A stretch of 64,000 nucleotides of DNA, from the NCBI GenBank assembly GCA_963706555.1, contig OY970164.1:496001-560000 (forward strand). Direction: 5' to 3'. The DNA is from Bog-473 sp963706555. Lineage in GTDB: Bacteria > Actinomycetota > Acidimicrobiia > Acidimicrobiales > RAAP-2. The notes beneath the pieces were generated by a model. That model worked only from the letters and a program-made list of their open reading frames with translations, searched no databases and was not told where the DNA came from. The translations under genes and the position numbers were made by a program. Below are positions 32,347-40,963 of this stretch, one piece after another. Within the stretch, counting starts at the first letter, position 1; each line of letters begins with the position of its first letter.

Positions 32347-33240
32347 CTACGAGAAGGCGAACAGATCGCCGAGCTCCTCCACCCGGACCAGGACGTCGGC
32401 GCTCGTGAACTCCAGCACGGAGGGGTCACCACGTTGCAGGCACCCTGCGACCTCCTCCCAGGTGACTGGCGTCGACACCATGGGAAGAGCGCGCCCCCGA
32501 ATCGAGTAGACACCGATCGTCGTCTTAGACGGGTGGTTCTGGCTCCAATCTATGAGGATCTTCCCGCGGCGGAGGGATTTCCGCATATTCGACGTCACCA
32601 TCTCCGGGTGCTCCCGCTCGATCGCCCGGGCGATCTCGTGTGCATCGGTGCGCGACGACTCCCACGTCTTCTTGCCGTTGAGGTGGGCATACACCTGGAT
32701 CCCTTTGGATCCGCTCGTTTTCACCCGCGTCTGTAACCCTCGGGCGCCCAACTCCTCGTGCACGAAGAGGGCCACCTGACAGCATTCGACAAGCGCCATC
32801 CCCTCTCCCGGATCGAGGTCGAAGACGAGCAGATCCGGAGGGGCGGGCAAGCGCCGTCTTCTTCCCACCCGCCACAGTGGTACGTGGAATTCGATCGTTC
32901 CCAAGTTGGCCGCCCACACCAGGGTGGGCAGGTCATCCACCACGGTGTACTCGACGGCATCGTCGCCATCGGAACTGGGCACGCTGACGGTACGGACCCA
33001 CGACGGGGCATGCGACGGCACGTGCTTCTCGTAGAAGTAGCTCTTGTCCACGCCATCGGGATACCGCTTCATGGTGAGGGGCCGGTCCTCGATGTGCGGC
33101 AGCATCGTGTGCGCCACTTTTGCGTAGTAGTCGATCAACTCCCCTTTCGTGAACCCCGATTCGGGAAAGAGAACCTTTTCCAGATTCGAAACGGTGAGCT
33201 CTCGATCCCCCACCGTCACCCGGGTCTCCTGGCGAGCCAT
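32347..33240 (-). CDS. ligD: LigD polymerase (primase-like) domain protein
   Basis: A 297-residue archaeo-eukaryotic primase-type polymerase that fills or extends ends during NHEJ, preferring ribonucleotides. Family segments include VSNLEKVLFPE, KGELIDYYAKVA, RPLTMKRYPDGV and the metal-binding FDLDPGEG; SGSKGIQVY and ILIDWSQN complete the active site. It precedes the phosphoesterase-ligase gene by 60 nt, presumably cotranscribed. The ATG has TATAAC 6 nt upstream, suggesting a leaderless start. The gap between the two genes holds a real stop and no sign that they were recently one frame. Confidence 0.92.
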   Translation of the reverse strand: MARQETRVTVGDRELTVSNLEKVLFPESGFTKGELIDYYAKVAHTMLPHIEDRPLTMKRYPDGVDKSYFYEKHVPSHAPSWVRTVSVPSSDGDDAVEYTVVDDLPTLVWAANLGTIEFHVPLWRVGRRRRLPAPPDLLVFDLDPGEGMALVECCQVALFVHEELGARGLQTRVKTSGSKGIQVYAHLNGKKTWESSRTDAHEIARAIEREHPEMVTSNMRKSLRRGKILIDWSQNHPSKTTIGVYSIRGRALPMVSTPVTWEEVAGCLQRGDPSVLEFTSADVLVRVEELGDLFAFS

Positions 33241-33246
33241 CCCTCA

Positions 33247-33252
33247 GTTATA
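33247..33252 (-). promoter_or_regulatory. -10 box of the LigD polymerase gene (leaderless)
   Basis: Minus-strand TATAAC, 6 nt, then ATG 33240. It is close to the TATAAT consensus. Confidence 0.45.
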
Positions 33253-33461
33253 TCTCGCGGCAGAATTGTTCGCGGCAATCGTCAGGCGGGCGCGACCGGT
33301 CATCGTCTCGACAATTCCATTCCCGATTGGGATACGGCTAAACGGACCCCGACCAACAGCGTGCGCACGTCATCTGCGCCATCTCGACCCCCAGCCACTC
33401 TTTCCGTTTGACGGTCCCGCCACGGGGAATACCCCAATCGCCAAGAACTGGGGGTTGACAG

Positions 33462-35024
33462 ATGGTCATTTTGCACGACGACACAAAGAGCGGATCCAGT
33501 ACGGCAGACGCCGGGAGGGAGCCGATACGGAGCCTGATCCCGGCCCGTCTCGATCGGCTCGGATGGTCCCGCTTTCACACTATGCTCGTCGTCGCGCTCG
33601 GTGTGGCGTGGGTGCTCGATGGGTTGGAGATCACGATCGCCAGCAATGTCACCGCCCTCATCAGCAAGCCGCAGGCGCTGAACCTCTCTTCGAGCGAGGT
33701 GTCCTTCGCCATCGGCACCGTGTACCTCTTGGGTGAGGTGGTGGGAGCACTGTTCTTCGGGCGCTTGTCCGATAAGTGGGGGCGTCGAAATCTGTTCATG
33801 ATCACCCTGGGGGTCTATCTCTTCGGCGGGTTCCTCACCGCCCTGACGTTCGGTCATTCGCAAGGCTGGGTGTATTGGCTCTGGGTGTCACGGTTCATCG
33901 CCGGCATGGGAATCGGTGGTGAATATGCGGCGATCAACTCCGCAATCGACGAGCTCATTCCGGCCAAGTACCGGGGGCGGGTCGACATTGCGGTCAATGG
34001 CACCTACTGGGGGGGCGCTTTCCTCGGCACAATCGTGACGCTGGTCCTGGTGAACAATCTCTCGGCTTCGTACTCCTGGCGGGTTGCGTTCCTCACCGGT
34101 CCGGTGCTCGGCCTCGTCATACTCTTCGTCCGCAAGAACCTTCCCGAGAGTCCGCGGTGGCTCCTCATGCACGGCCGGGAGGAAGAGGCCGAAACCCAAG
34201 TGAAGCGGATCGAAGAGGCCACCCAGGCCTCTGGAGGGACTCTCGGCACGGTCGATGAGACCAAGGAGATCGAAGTGGCCCCCGCGACCAATATCGGATT
34301 TATCGCGCTGGCCCGCACGCTCTTCGTCACCTATCCGCGGCGGGCGATACTCGGGGCCACTTTGATGATCACGCAGTCGTTCTTGTACAACGCGATCTTC
34401 TTCACCTACGCCCTCGTCTTGACCAAGGTGTACGGCGTATCGACGAACGACACGCCGTACTATTTCATGTTCTTCGCCCTCGGCAATCTCATTGGCCCGT
34501 TGACGCTCGGGCGACTGTTCGACACGATCGGTCGCCGCCGCATGATCTCGGGGACGTACATCCTGTCCGGAATTCTTCTCGTCATAAGTGCATTTCTTTT
34601 CGATGCTGGTGCCCTCAACGCGACGACCCAGACGATCTGTTGGTGCGTCATATTCTTTTTCGCATCCTCGGGCGCGAGCGCGGCGTACCTGACAGTGAGC
34701 GAGATCTTCCCGGTGGAGGTCCGAGCAAAGGCCATCGCGGTCTTCTTCGCCATCGCCCAGACCTTCGGTGCCATGGGGCCCTGGCTGTACGGCATGTTGA
34801 TCGGCAATGGTCAGGACCACTTCAAGCTCTTCATCGGCTACCTGATCGGCGCCGGTGTCATGATCGTGGGTGGCCTCGTCGAGATGTGGCTCGGCATCGC
34901 GGCGGAACAGCAATCGCTCGAAGACATCGCGCTTCCTCTGTCGGCGGTGAAGAACGGCTCGAAGTCCGGCGGGTCACGAAAAGCGCCGACCTCACGACCC
35001 CGGCCACGAATCGCTGGTCTCTGA
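33462..35024 (+). CDS. MFS transporter, metabolite:H+ symporter type
   Basis: A 520-residue major facilitator with twelve predicted membrane segments. After a 35-residue cytoplasmic N-terminus comes VVALGVAWVLDGLEITIASN (segment 1). The loop 2-3 motif is GRLSDKWGRR, and the sugar/aromatic-acid porter signature around segments 4-5 (RFIAGMGIGGEYAAINSAIDE) is clear; the second-half loop repeats as GRLFDTIGRRR. The D-G-x-E in the first segment resembles transporters of aromatic acids or small carboxylates, so a catabolic substrate is plausible; an adjacent pathway gene is lacking. The C-terminal tail is basic. It is divergent from the LigD polymerase gene. Confidence 0.9.
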   Translation: MVILHDDTKSGSSTADAGREPIRSLIPARLDRLGWSRFHTMLVVALGVAWVLDGLEITIASNVTALISKPQALNLSSSEVSFAIGTVYLLGEVVGALFFGRLSDKWGRRNLFMITLGVYLFGGFLTALTFGHSQGWVYWLWVSRFIAGMGIGGEYAAINSAIDELIPAKYRGRVDIAVNGTYWGGAFLGTIVTLVLVNNLSASYSWRVAFLTGPVLGLVILFVRKNLPESPRWLLMHGREEEAETQVKRIEEATQASGGTLGTVDETKEIEVAPATNIGFIALARTLFVTYPRRAILGATLMITQSFLYNAIFFTYALVLTKVYGVSTNDTPYYFMFFALGNLIGPLTLGRLFDTIGRRRMISGTYILSGILLVISAFLFDAGALNATTQTICWCVIFFFASSGASAAYLTVSEIFPVEVRAKAIAVFFAIAQTFGAMGPWLYGMLIGNGQDHFKLFIGYLIGAGVMIVGGLVEMWLGIAAEQQSLEDIALPLSAVKNGSKSGGSRKAPTSRPRPRIAGL

Positions 35025-35224
35025 CAGCTGAGGGTTTCCTGAGCGGGGCCCGCCCGCCCGATCGCGACGTTGCGGTTGGCGGCCACACGAAATAGTCTCG
35101 GTGTGTTCCGGCGGGACCACCCGATGTTGAGCAACAGTGAACCTGTGGCCGTCACTCCAAGTTCGACCGTTGATCAGGAGCGCGACTATGAGCCTCGAAG
35201 CAGCTGTGTGGTCGATCCGATCCG

Positions 35225-37405
35225 GTGGGTCTGACTGTGCGCGACGACAGGATTGACATCGAAGTGATCGCCGACGAGGAGGCCCTGTGGCGCCTGGTCA
35301 CGGCGCTCGCCGGTGCCGTGACGCCGTTCGAGGTGGCCGAAGCCTTCACCGAAGAAGGTGCGCGGGCCGCCGGAGGATCCTTCGCCAATATGGCCATACT
35401 CGGTGACACGCCCGACCTGGTCCAGGTGGTGCACCGCCCCGTCTTCAATCCCCAGGTGGTCGCGCAGCGTGGACTGTTCGATCTCGATGCCGACACGCCG
35501 GCATGCGAGGCCATTCGGAGCGGATTGCCCGTGCTCCTCGGCTCAACCGCCGAGATCCGATCCCGCTTCCCGCAAGTGCTCAGCGAGATCGAACAGGCAG
35601 GCCTGAGCTCGAGGGCGTCGGTCCCCCTCCACGCCGCGACGGGGACGACACTCGGCGCCATCGGCATCGGATGGCCCGAGCCCCAGGTCTTCACGGCCCC
35701 ACAGCTGCGCCGCCTCGATCTCCTGGCCCAGTTGGTCGGACTGGCACTGGAGCGGGCCACGCAGACCGAACTCCACCACACACACGACGAACTGCGGCCG
35801 AGCGCCGTCGAGACGATGCCCAACGCCTTCTTCTCCCTGGACGCCGAACTGACGATCACCTACATGAACGCCGAGGCGGAACGGTTGGCACGCTCATCTC
35901 GCGACGTTGCGCTCGGTTCCAGCTTCATCGATACCTTTCCCGACGGTGCGGGCGGCGAACACACGGCGCACTACCGAGATGCAATAGCGACCGGCGCCTC
36001 GGTTGTGTTCGAAGAGCACTTCGCCTCCCTGGAGGGCTGGTTCGAGGTCCACGCATGGCCGGACCGCAATGGACTGAACGTCTACTTCTCCGACGTCAGC
36101 GAGCGACACCGCTCCGAGCTCGAGCAGACCGTGGCCTTGGACGAGGCCAAGCAAGCCCATGCCCGATTGAGCTTCTTGGCCGATCTCTCGTCCAACCTGC
36201 ACGGCGTCCATACCCGGGCTGAGCTCTACGATCGGCTCAGCAGGGCTGTGACGACGTCGATGGCAGATTGGTCGACCATCGTCGTCCCGTCGGGTGAAGA
36301 GCTGATTCGGGTGGCGGCCTATCATCAAGATCCGATTCTCAACGGGTTGGCCCAACGTCTCGTGGGTGGCTATCCCCATGCCTTCACCGGTCCCTCGCCG
36401 GGGGTCGTGGTCTATCGCAGCGGCCAACCGCTGCGCCTCACGCATTTGGCCGAACAGATCGTCAGCGAGCTCGACAGCAGTGTGTCGAGCGCGGCCTACG
36501 GCAGGACGCTGCAGCTGCTGGGCGACGGTCCCGGTCTCATCATGCCCGTCCTCTCCGACCAGGCAGTCGTCGCTGTGCTCACAATGGTCCGCCGGGGCGG
36601 CGAGCTCTTCAGCGACGAGGACGTCGCCATCATGCGCGAGGCCTTGGCGAGCGTGGCCGATCTGCTGGACGACGTGCTGCACCTCGAGACGCAGCGGGAG
36701 ACGGCGAGCGCATTGCAGGCTGCCGCGCTCCCCAAGACCCTTCCCGCAAGCGCACGCCTTCACTTGGCCGCCGGCTACCGCGCAGCCAGCGAGGGCACCC
36801 AGGTGGGCGGCGATTGGTACGACGCTTTCGAGCTCCAGTCCGGCCACATCGCGCTGGTCGTGGGGGATGCAGCAGGACATGGCCTCCAGGCGGCGGCGCT
36901 CATGACCCAGATCCGCAATGCCCTCAGGGCGCACTTGTTCGAGTCTCTCGGGCCTTCCGAGTCGATTGCGAAATTGAGCAGCTTCGTGGCGACGCAGGAA
37001 CCCGATGCGTTTGCCACCGTCATCTGCGTGGAGATTGATCCGATCACCGGAGAGGGTGTGTGGGCTTCCGCCGGGCATCCAGCTCCGATCATCCTGAGCC
37101 GCGACGGCACGTCGCGCCACCTGCAGGGGAAACCGGGACCACCGATCGGTGCGGGTGACATCCGACCGATCGAGCATGCGTTGCTCTTTCGCCCCGAGGA
37201 CCGGTTGGTCATGTTCACCGACGGCTTGTTCGAGCGCCGGGGCGTCGACCTCGATATCGGCCTGACCCATCTCATGATCACGATCGAGCAGACACTGGGT
37301 GACGCCGATGTCGCGTCGGCCTGCGAGTTCATCCTGCGAGAGATGCTCACCGGCGCCCACGACGATGACGTCTGCCTGCTCGTCGGCGACTTCTCGCCGC
37401 TCTGA
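35225..37405 (+). CDS. GAF-PAS-GAF SpoIIE/PP2C-type phosphatase
   Basis: A 726-residue sensor phosphatase: GAF (about 20-175), PAS (about 195-285), a second GAF (about 310-470) and a C-terminal SpoIIE domain. The SpoIIE domain has the metal-site motifs GGDWYDAFEL, VVGDAAGHGLQAA, ASAGHPAP, MFTDGLFERR and DDDVCLLVG. It would dephosphorylate an anti-anti-sigma factor. The convergent MEDS-HATPase gene is a likely partner-switch component. The start is doubtful: GTG 35225 has no ribosome site, whereas ATG 35188 has AGGAG 7 nt upstream and would join the frame if the GGG at 35227-35229 were GG. Confidence 0.88.
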   Translation: MGLTVRDDRIDIEVIADEEALWRLVTALAGAVTPFEVAEAFTEEGARAAGGSFANMAILGDTPDLVQVVHRPVFNPQVVAQRGLFDLDADTPACEAIRSGLPVLLGSTAEIRSRFPQVLSEIEQAGLSSRASVPLHAATGTTLGAIGIGWPEPQVFTAPQLRRLDLLAQLVGLALERATQTELHHTHDELRPSAVETMPNAFFSLDAELTITYMNAEAERLARSSRDVALGSSFIDTFPDGAGGEHTAHYRDAIATGASVVFEEHFASLEGWFEVHAWPDRNGLNVYFSDVSERHRSELEQTVALDEAKQAHARLSFLADLSSNLHGVHTRAELYDRLSRAVTTSMADWSTIVVPSGEELIRVAAYHQDPILNGLAQRLVGGYPHAFTGPSPGVVVYRSGQPLRLTHLAEQIVSELDSSVSSAAYGRTLQLLGDGPGLIMPVLSDQAVVAVLTMVRRGGELFSDEDVAIMREALASVADLLDDVLHLETQRETASALQAAALPKTLPASARLHLAAGYRAASEGTQVGGDWYDAFELQSGHIALVVGDAAGHGLQAAALMTQIRNALRAHLFESLGPSESIAKLSSFVATQEPDAFATVICVEIDPITGEGVWASAGHPAPIILSRDGTSRHLQGKPGPPIGAGDIRPIEHALLFRPEDRLVMFTDGLFERRGVDLDIGLTHLMITIEQTLGDADVASACEFILREMLTGAHDDDVCLLVGDFSPL

Positions 37406-37448
37406 GACCCATGACGAATCGGGTGATCCGTCCGTCGGACCGATCGGG

Positions 37449-38399
37449 TCAGGACAGTTCCGCCCAGATGACCTTGCCTTCGGGCCGGACCTGCATCCCC
37501 CAGCTCCGCGACAAGCTGGCCACCAATCCGATTCCCCGTCCTGGCCGGACGACCAAGCTTTCCTGATCGATCGGTAAGGAATCCTCAACGGATATGCGCA
37601 CGACGTGGCTTTCCGTGCGGAGTGCGACGGAGAAGGGAGACTTGGCATGCACCACGGCATTCGCCGCCAGCTCCGTCACCACCAGCGCCGCGTCGTCGAG
37701 GAGCTCAGCGCGAAAACCCCATTGGCGCATCGCGTTGACCACCAGGTGACGCGCCGCCCTCGGTGCTCCGATATCGGCGGGGAATCGCGCCGACACGCTG
37801 GCGCCCGGCAACATGCGACCTTCAGCGTCGCGACCCGTCGGCCCGGCCAACACTGACGAATGCAGGCGGCACATGCGTTCACGGGCGTCGGCATGCTCGG
37901 CACCCGAGACCGAGTCGGCACCGTACGCGCAGAGGAGCGAGAACGGCACGATGCTGCTGAGTTCGTTCCACAGTTCCTCGAGCTGCACCGCCGCCATGAC
38001 ATGTCCCGCCTCCCACAGCAGCGATACCATTTCGCCGAACACCCGCACGTGGTGCCCGGCATCCACCAGCTCCTGCAGGATGCTCCCGATCGCACCCCGG
38101 AAGGCTGTGGCGTCGATCCGGCCGTCGGTCACAAAAGAAGCGAGCAGCGTGGCGGCGTCGAAGGCAAGGATCCGTCCGCGGCGCAACGCGTCCTCGACGT
38201 CGATGCCGAGCTGCGCCAGCTCACCGCTGCACGCTTGGCGGTGGTGTTCGGTGGCAATGACAATTGCAATGTCACCCGCCTCGACGGCGTCAGCGATGTA
38301 CCGGGCGGCCTCTCCGCACAGATCCGCGTCTCGTTCGTAGAGGTGCACCATGTGGACCCGGTCCACATCCGCCGTGGCATGAACCCCACTGGCCGGCAT
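37449..38399 (-). CDS. MEDS domain-HATPase anti-sigma-type protein
   Basis: A 316-residue protein with an N-terminal MEDS (MEthanogen/methylotroph, DcmR Sensory) domain, residues about 15-175: HMVHLYERDADLCGEAARYI and GRILAFDAATLLASF. A C-terminal HATPase_c_2 domain of RsbW type follows (about 195-315), with the N-box ELAANAVVHA and the G-box RPGRGIGLVASL. RsbW-like kinases phosphorylate anti-anti-sigma factors and bind sigma factors. The convergent SpoIIE phosphatase ends 43 nt away, so this looks like a sensory partner-switch pair. No STAS protein or sigma factor gene is in the window. ATG 38399 follows TAGCGT at 8 nt. Confidence 0.88.
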   Translation of the reverse strand: MPASGVHATADVDRVHMVHLYERDADLCGEAARYIADAVEAGDIAIVIATEHHRQACSGELAQLGIDVEDALRRGRILAFDAATLLASFVTDGRIDATAFRGAIGSILQELVDAGHHVRVFGEMVSLLWEAGHVMAAVQLEELWNELSSIVPFSLLCAYGADSVSGAEHADARERMCRLHSSVLAGPTGRDAEGRMLPGASVSARFPADIGAPRAARHLVVNAMRQWGFRAELLDDAALVVTELAANAVVHAKSPFSVALRTESHVVRISVEDSLPIDQESLVVRPGRGIGLVASLSRSWGMQVRPEGKVIWAELS

Positions 38400-38407
38400 G
38401 CCCGCTC

Positions 38408-38413
38408 ACGCTA
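38408..38413 (-). promoter_or_regulatory. -10 box of the MEDS-HATPase gene (leaderless)
   Basis: Minus-strand TAGCGT, 8 nt, then ATG 38399. Confidence 0.4.
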
Positions 38414-38633
38414 TTGCCCAGCTCGGCGCCGCGCAACGACACGCCGACTCCACCGGTCCCCCGCCCCGAGCGTTGCACGGGCCCGAACAGCCACGCACGG
38501 GTTGTGCGCACCCAGCAGGTGGGCCAATAACCTCTGACCACTCGAGGAAACCCGGCATGGGTGCCCCCGGGAGGAAGGAGTCAGAGATTTCCGTGGGCGA
38601 TAGCGTCATGCCGATGATGGAGAGGGGGGAGTC

Positions 38634-40396
38634 GTGAGCGCGCCGGAGCGGTCACGGGCCGAGCTCCCGCCGGAGCAGCCTGGCAGTCGACCCGTCCTCA
38701 CTGCGGTACAGCTGGAAGTCCTCCGGCGCTACGGCGTCGAACACGTCGTGGCATCGGGTGACGTGCTCTTCGCTGATGGCGACGAGACCTACGACCTGGT
38801 GGTCACGCTCGAGGGCGGGGCGGAGATCGTCGAGCACTTCGGTCAGCCCGACGAGGTGACGATCGTCACCTACGGCCCATTCGAGTTCCTGGGCGAGATG
38901 GGCCTTCTCACCGGCCAGCACGCGTACCTGACCGCCGTGGCCAGTGGTCCTGGCCGGATCCTGCGGATCCCCGTCGACCAGGTGCACGTGATCATGGCGG
39001 AGGAACCCGACCTGAGTGAGCTGATCCTGCGCGCCTTCCTCCTTCGGCACTCCCGGCTCACCTATCGCGGATCCGGACTGACCCTCATCGGTTCTCGCCT
39101 GGACGTCGACACCCGACGGTTGCTGGAGGTATTGGCGCGCAATCGATTGTCCTCCCGCTGGCTGGATCCCGTGGATTCCACCGAGGCCGACGCGTCTGTT
39201 GCGCGAACTCGACGTCGAGCCCGATGACCTCCCGATCATCCTCATCGCCGGAGCACCCCTCCTTCGCAATCCCAGCAGCCGGGAGCTTCTCGATGCGTTG
39301 GGACTCGTGGCCGGGCGCCAGACCGACAAGTCCGAGGTGTGCGATCTCCTTGTCGTCGGCGGTGGTCCCGCCGGGCTGGCGGCGGCGGTCTACGGTGCGT
39401 CAGAAGGACTCACGACGACGCTGGCCGAAGACACCGCGCTGGGTGGTCAAGCGGGTACGTCCTCGCGCATCGAGAACTACCTCGGCTTTCCGGCCGGGCT
39501 CTCGGGGGACGAGTTGACGGCCCGGGCGGCCCTCCAAGCTAAGAAATTCGGGGTACGGGTCAAGCTGGCCTCCCGGGCGACCGGCCTCTCGCACGAAGAT
39601 GAGACGCATCAGGTCTCATTCGAGGACGGCGACGTCATTACGGCCAAATCGGTGATCATCGCCACAGGGGCCCGCTACAACCGGCTCCCCCTGGACCGGC
39701 TGAGCGAGCTCGAGGGTGTCGGCGTGTACTACGCCGCCAGCCAGATGGAGGCGCAGGCATGCGGGGAAAAGGCCGTGGTCGTTGTCGGCGGTGGGAACTC
39801 GGCCGGGCAGGCCGCGCTCTTTTCTCGCCCGCACGTGCATCGAAGTGCATATTCTCATTCGTCGGGACTCCCTGGCCGAGACCATGTCCCGCTACCTGAT
39901 CGATCAGATTGAGCGTCATCCACAGATCCGCGTCTCGCCGCACACCGAAGTCTCCGGACTGATCGGCGAGTCCGTCCTCGAGGGCGTCGAGGTCCGCCAC
40001 AATGTCTCGCAGGCCACCCGTACCCTGTCGATCAGCGGATTGTTCGTCTTCATCGGTGCCACACCGAGCACAGCCTGGCTAGGCGGACAGTTGGCCGAGG
40101 ATGAGCACGGCTTCTTGCTGACCGGAAGGGATGTACCGGCGGCACACCTCCCCGACCCCACCTACGCACCGTTCTTGCTCGAGACCAGTCGGCCGGGGAT
40201 CTTCTGCGTCGGTGACGTGAGGAGCGGATCCGTCAAACGCGTCGCCACCGCCATCGGAGAAGGATCGATGGCGGTGCGGTTGGTGTTCGACCGGCAACAG
40301 GCGAAGGAACGCCAGGCTCGGGAAACCGCAGCCTCACCCGATAAGCAGCCCTCACCCGATAATCGACATACCCGAGGAGGAACACATGTCAGATGA
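38634..40396 (+). CDS. cNMP-binding/FAD-dependent oxidoreductase, thioredoxin reductase-like, two frameshifts
   Basis: About 586 residues after correction. Residues 20-140 form a cyclic-nucleotide-binding domain (GDVLFADGDETYDL, FEFLGEMGLLTGQ). A linker follows, then an FAD/NAD(P) domain with LLVVGGGPAGLAAAVYG, GQAGTSSRIENYLGFP and VVVVGGGNSAGQAALF. The CxxC redox pair of true thioredoxin reductases is absent (YYAASQMEAQACG instead). The frame breaks twice, each an extra base: near 39195 (SSRWLDPVDSTEADA to LLRELDV) and in a T4 run at 39820-39823 (AALF to LARTCIEVHIL). GTG 38634 has AGGGGGGAG upstream. The partner UBP zinc-finger gene overlaps the end. The electron acceptor is unknown. Confidence 0.82.
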
Positions 40397-40730
40397 TTCG
40401 ATCGATCCCACCGTCCCGCCGAGCGGGACGGGCTGTGTCGAATGTCTGGCAGCAGGCGGATGGTGGTTGCACCTGCGCCGCTGTGCACAGTGCGGACATA
40501 TCGGCTGTTGCGACAATTCACCCAGCCAGCACGCCACCGCTCATGCCAAGGGCACGCAACACAGCGTGATCCAGAGCTTCGAGCCCGGCGAGGACTGGTT
40601 CTGGGACTACAGCACCGGGCAGTACGCCGATGGACCGCAGCTGGCTCCGCCGCACTCGCACCCGCTGACGCAGCCCGTTCCGGGTCCCGACGGCAAAGTC
40701 CCCCGAGACTGGCAGCGCCATCTCAACTGA
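40386..40730 (+). CDS. UBP-type zinc-finger protein
   Basis: A 114-residue protein with a zf-UBP domain: Cys17-x2-Cys20, Cys33-x2-Cys36, a GCCDN cysteine, and the histidines of SQHATAHAKGTQHS. In eukaryotes the domain binds the free C-terminus of ubiquitin; bacterial versions are usually small free-standing proteins of unknown partner. AGGAGG lies 5 nt before ATG 40386, and the gene overlaps the 3' end of the cNMP/FAD oxidoreductase by 11 nt, so the pair is translationally linked. Its 3' end overlaps the convergent ferredoxin gene by 8 nt. Confidence 0.88.
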   Translation: MSDDSIDPTVPPSGTGCVECLAAGGWWLHLRRCAQCGHIGCCDNSPSQHATAHAKGTQHSVIQSFEPGEDWFWDYSTGQYADGPQLAPPHSHPLTQPVPGPDGKVPRDWQRHLN

Positions 40731-40932
40731 CGTCGTCCCCCTCTTCTTCGACGACGATGGCTCCCTCGGGACAGGCCAGCGCGCCACGCCGCGCCTGCTC
40801 CCACAGGTGCGGCGGCACGTCGGTGCGGTCGGTCTCGTTGAACCCGAGGTCGTTGAGAACATAGACATCGGGACCCTGAAGATGGCACAGCGCATGGCCG
40901 GTGCAAAGTTGGGTATCTACGCGAATGCGCAC
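40723..40932 (-). CDS. P450-associated ferredoxin ([3Fe-4S] type)
   Basis: A 69-residue ferredoxin: VRIRVDTQLCTGHALC, with Cys10-x2-His13-x2-Cys16, and a C-terminal ACPEGAI supplying the last ligand. The His at the second ligand position and three Cys in total fit the [3Fe-4S] ferredoxins that reduce actinobacterial P450s. GTG 40932 is preceded by GGGGAGGA at 4-5 nt. It lies 31 nt downstream of the P450 gene on the same strand, so it is the likely electron donor. The reading frame extends further upstream but would be antisense to nothing conserved and overlaps the P450, so the short form is preferred. Confidence 0.88.
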   Translation of the reverse strand: MRIRVDTQLCTGHALCHLQGPDVYVLNDLGFNETDRTDVPPHLWEQARRGALACPEGAIVVEEEGDDVS

Positions 40933-40963
40933 GTGGTCCTCCCCTCTCTGAGGGTGGCCGTCC

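Noticed and set aside
38406..38609. 67-codon minus-strand ORF between the MEDS and oxidoreductase genes
   Set aside because: No start signal, not domain-like, and it runs through the region holding both promoters.
3151..38629. Phase-variable contingency tracts as the main explanation for the G6 breaks
   Set aside because: Six G is short for slippage switching, the affected genes are mixed in function, and non-tract indels occur at similar density; sequencing error is simpler.
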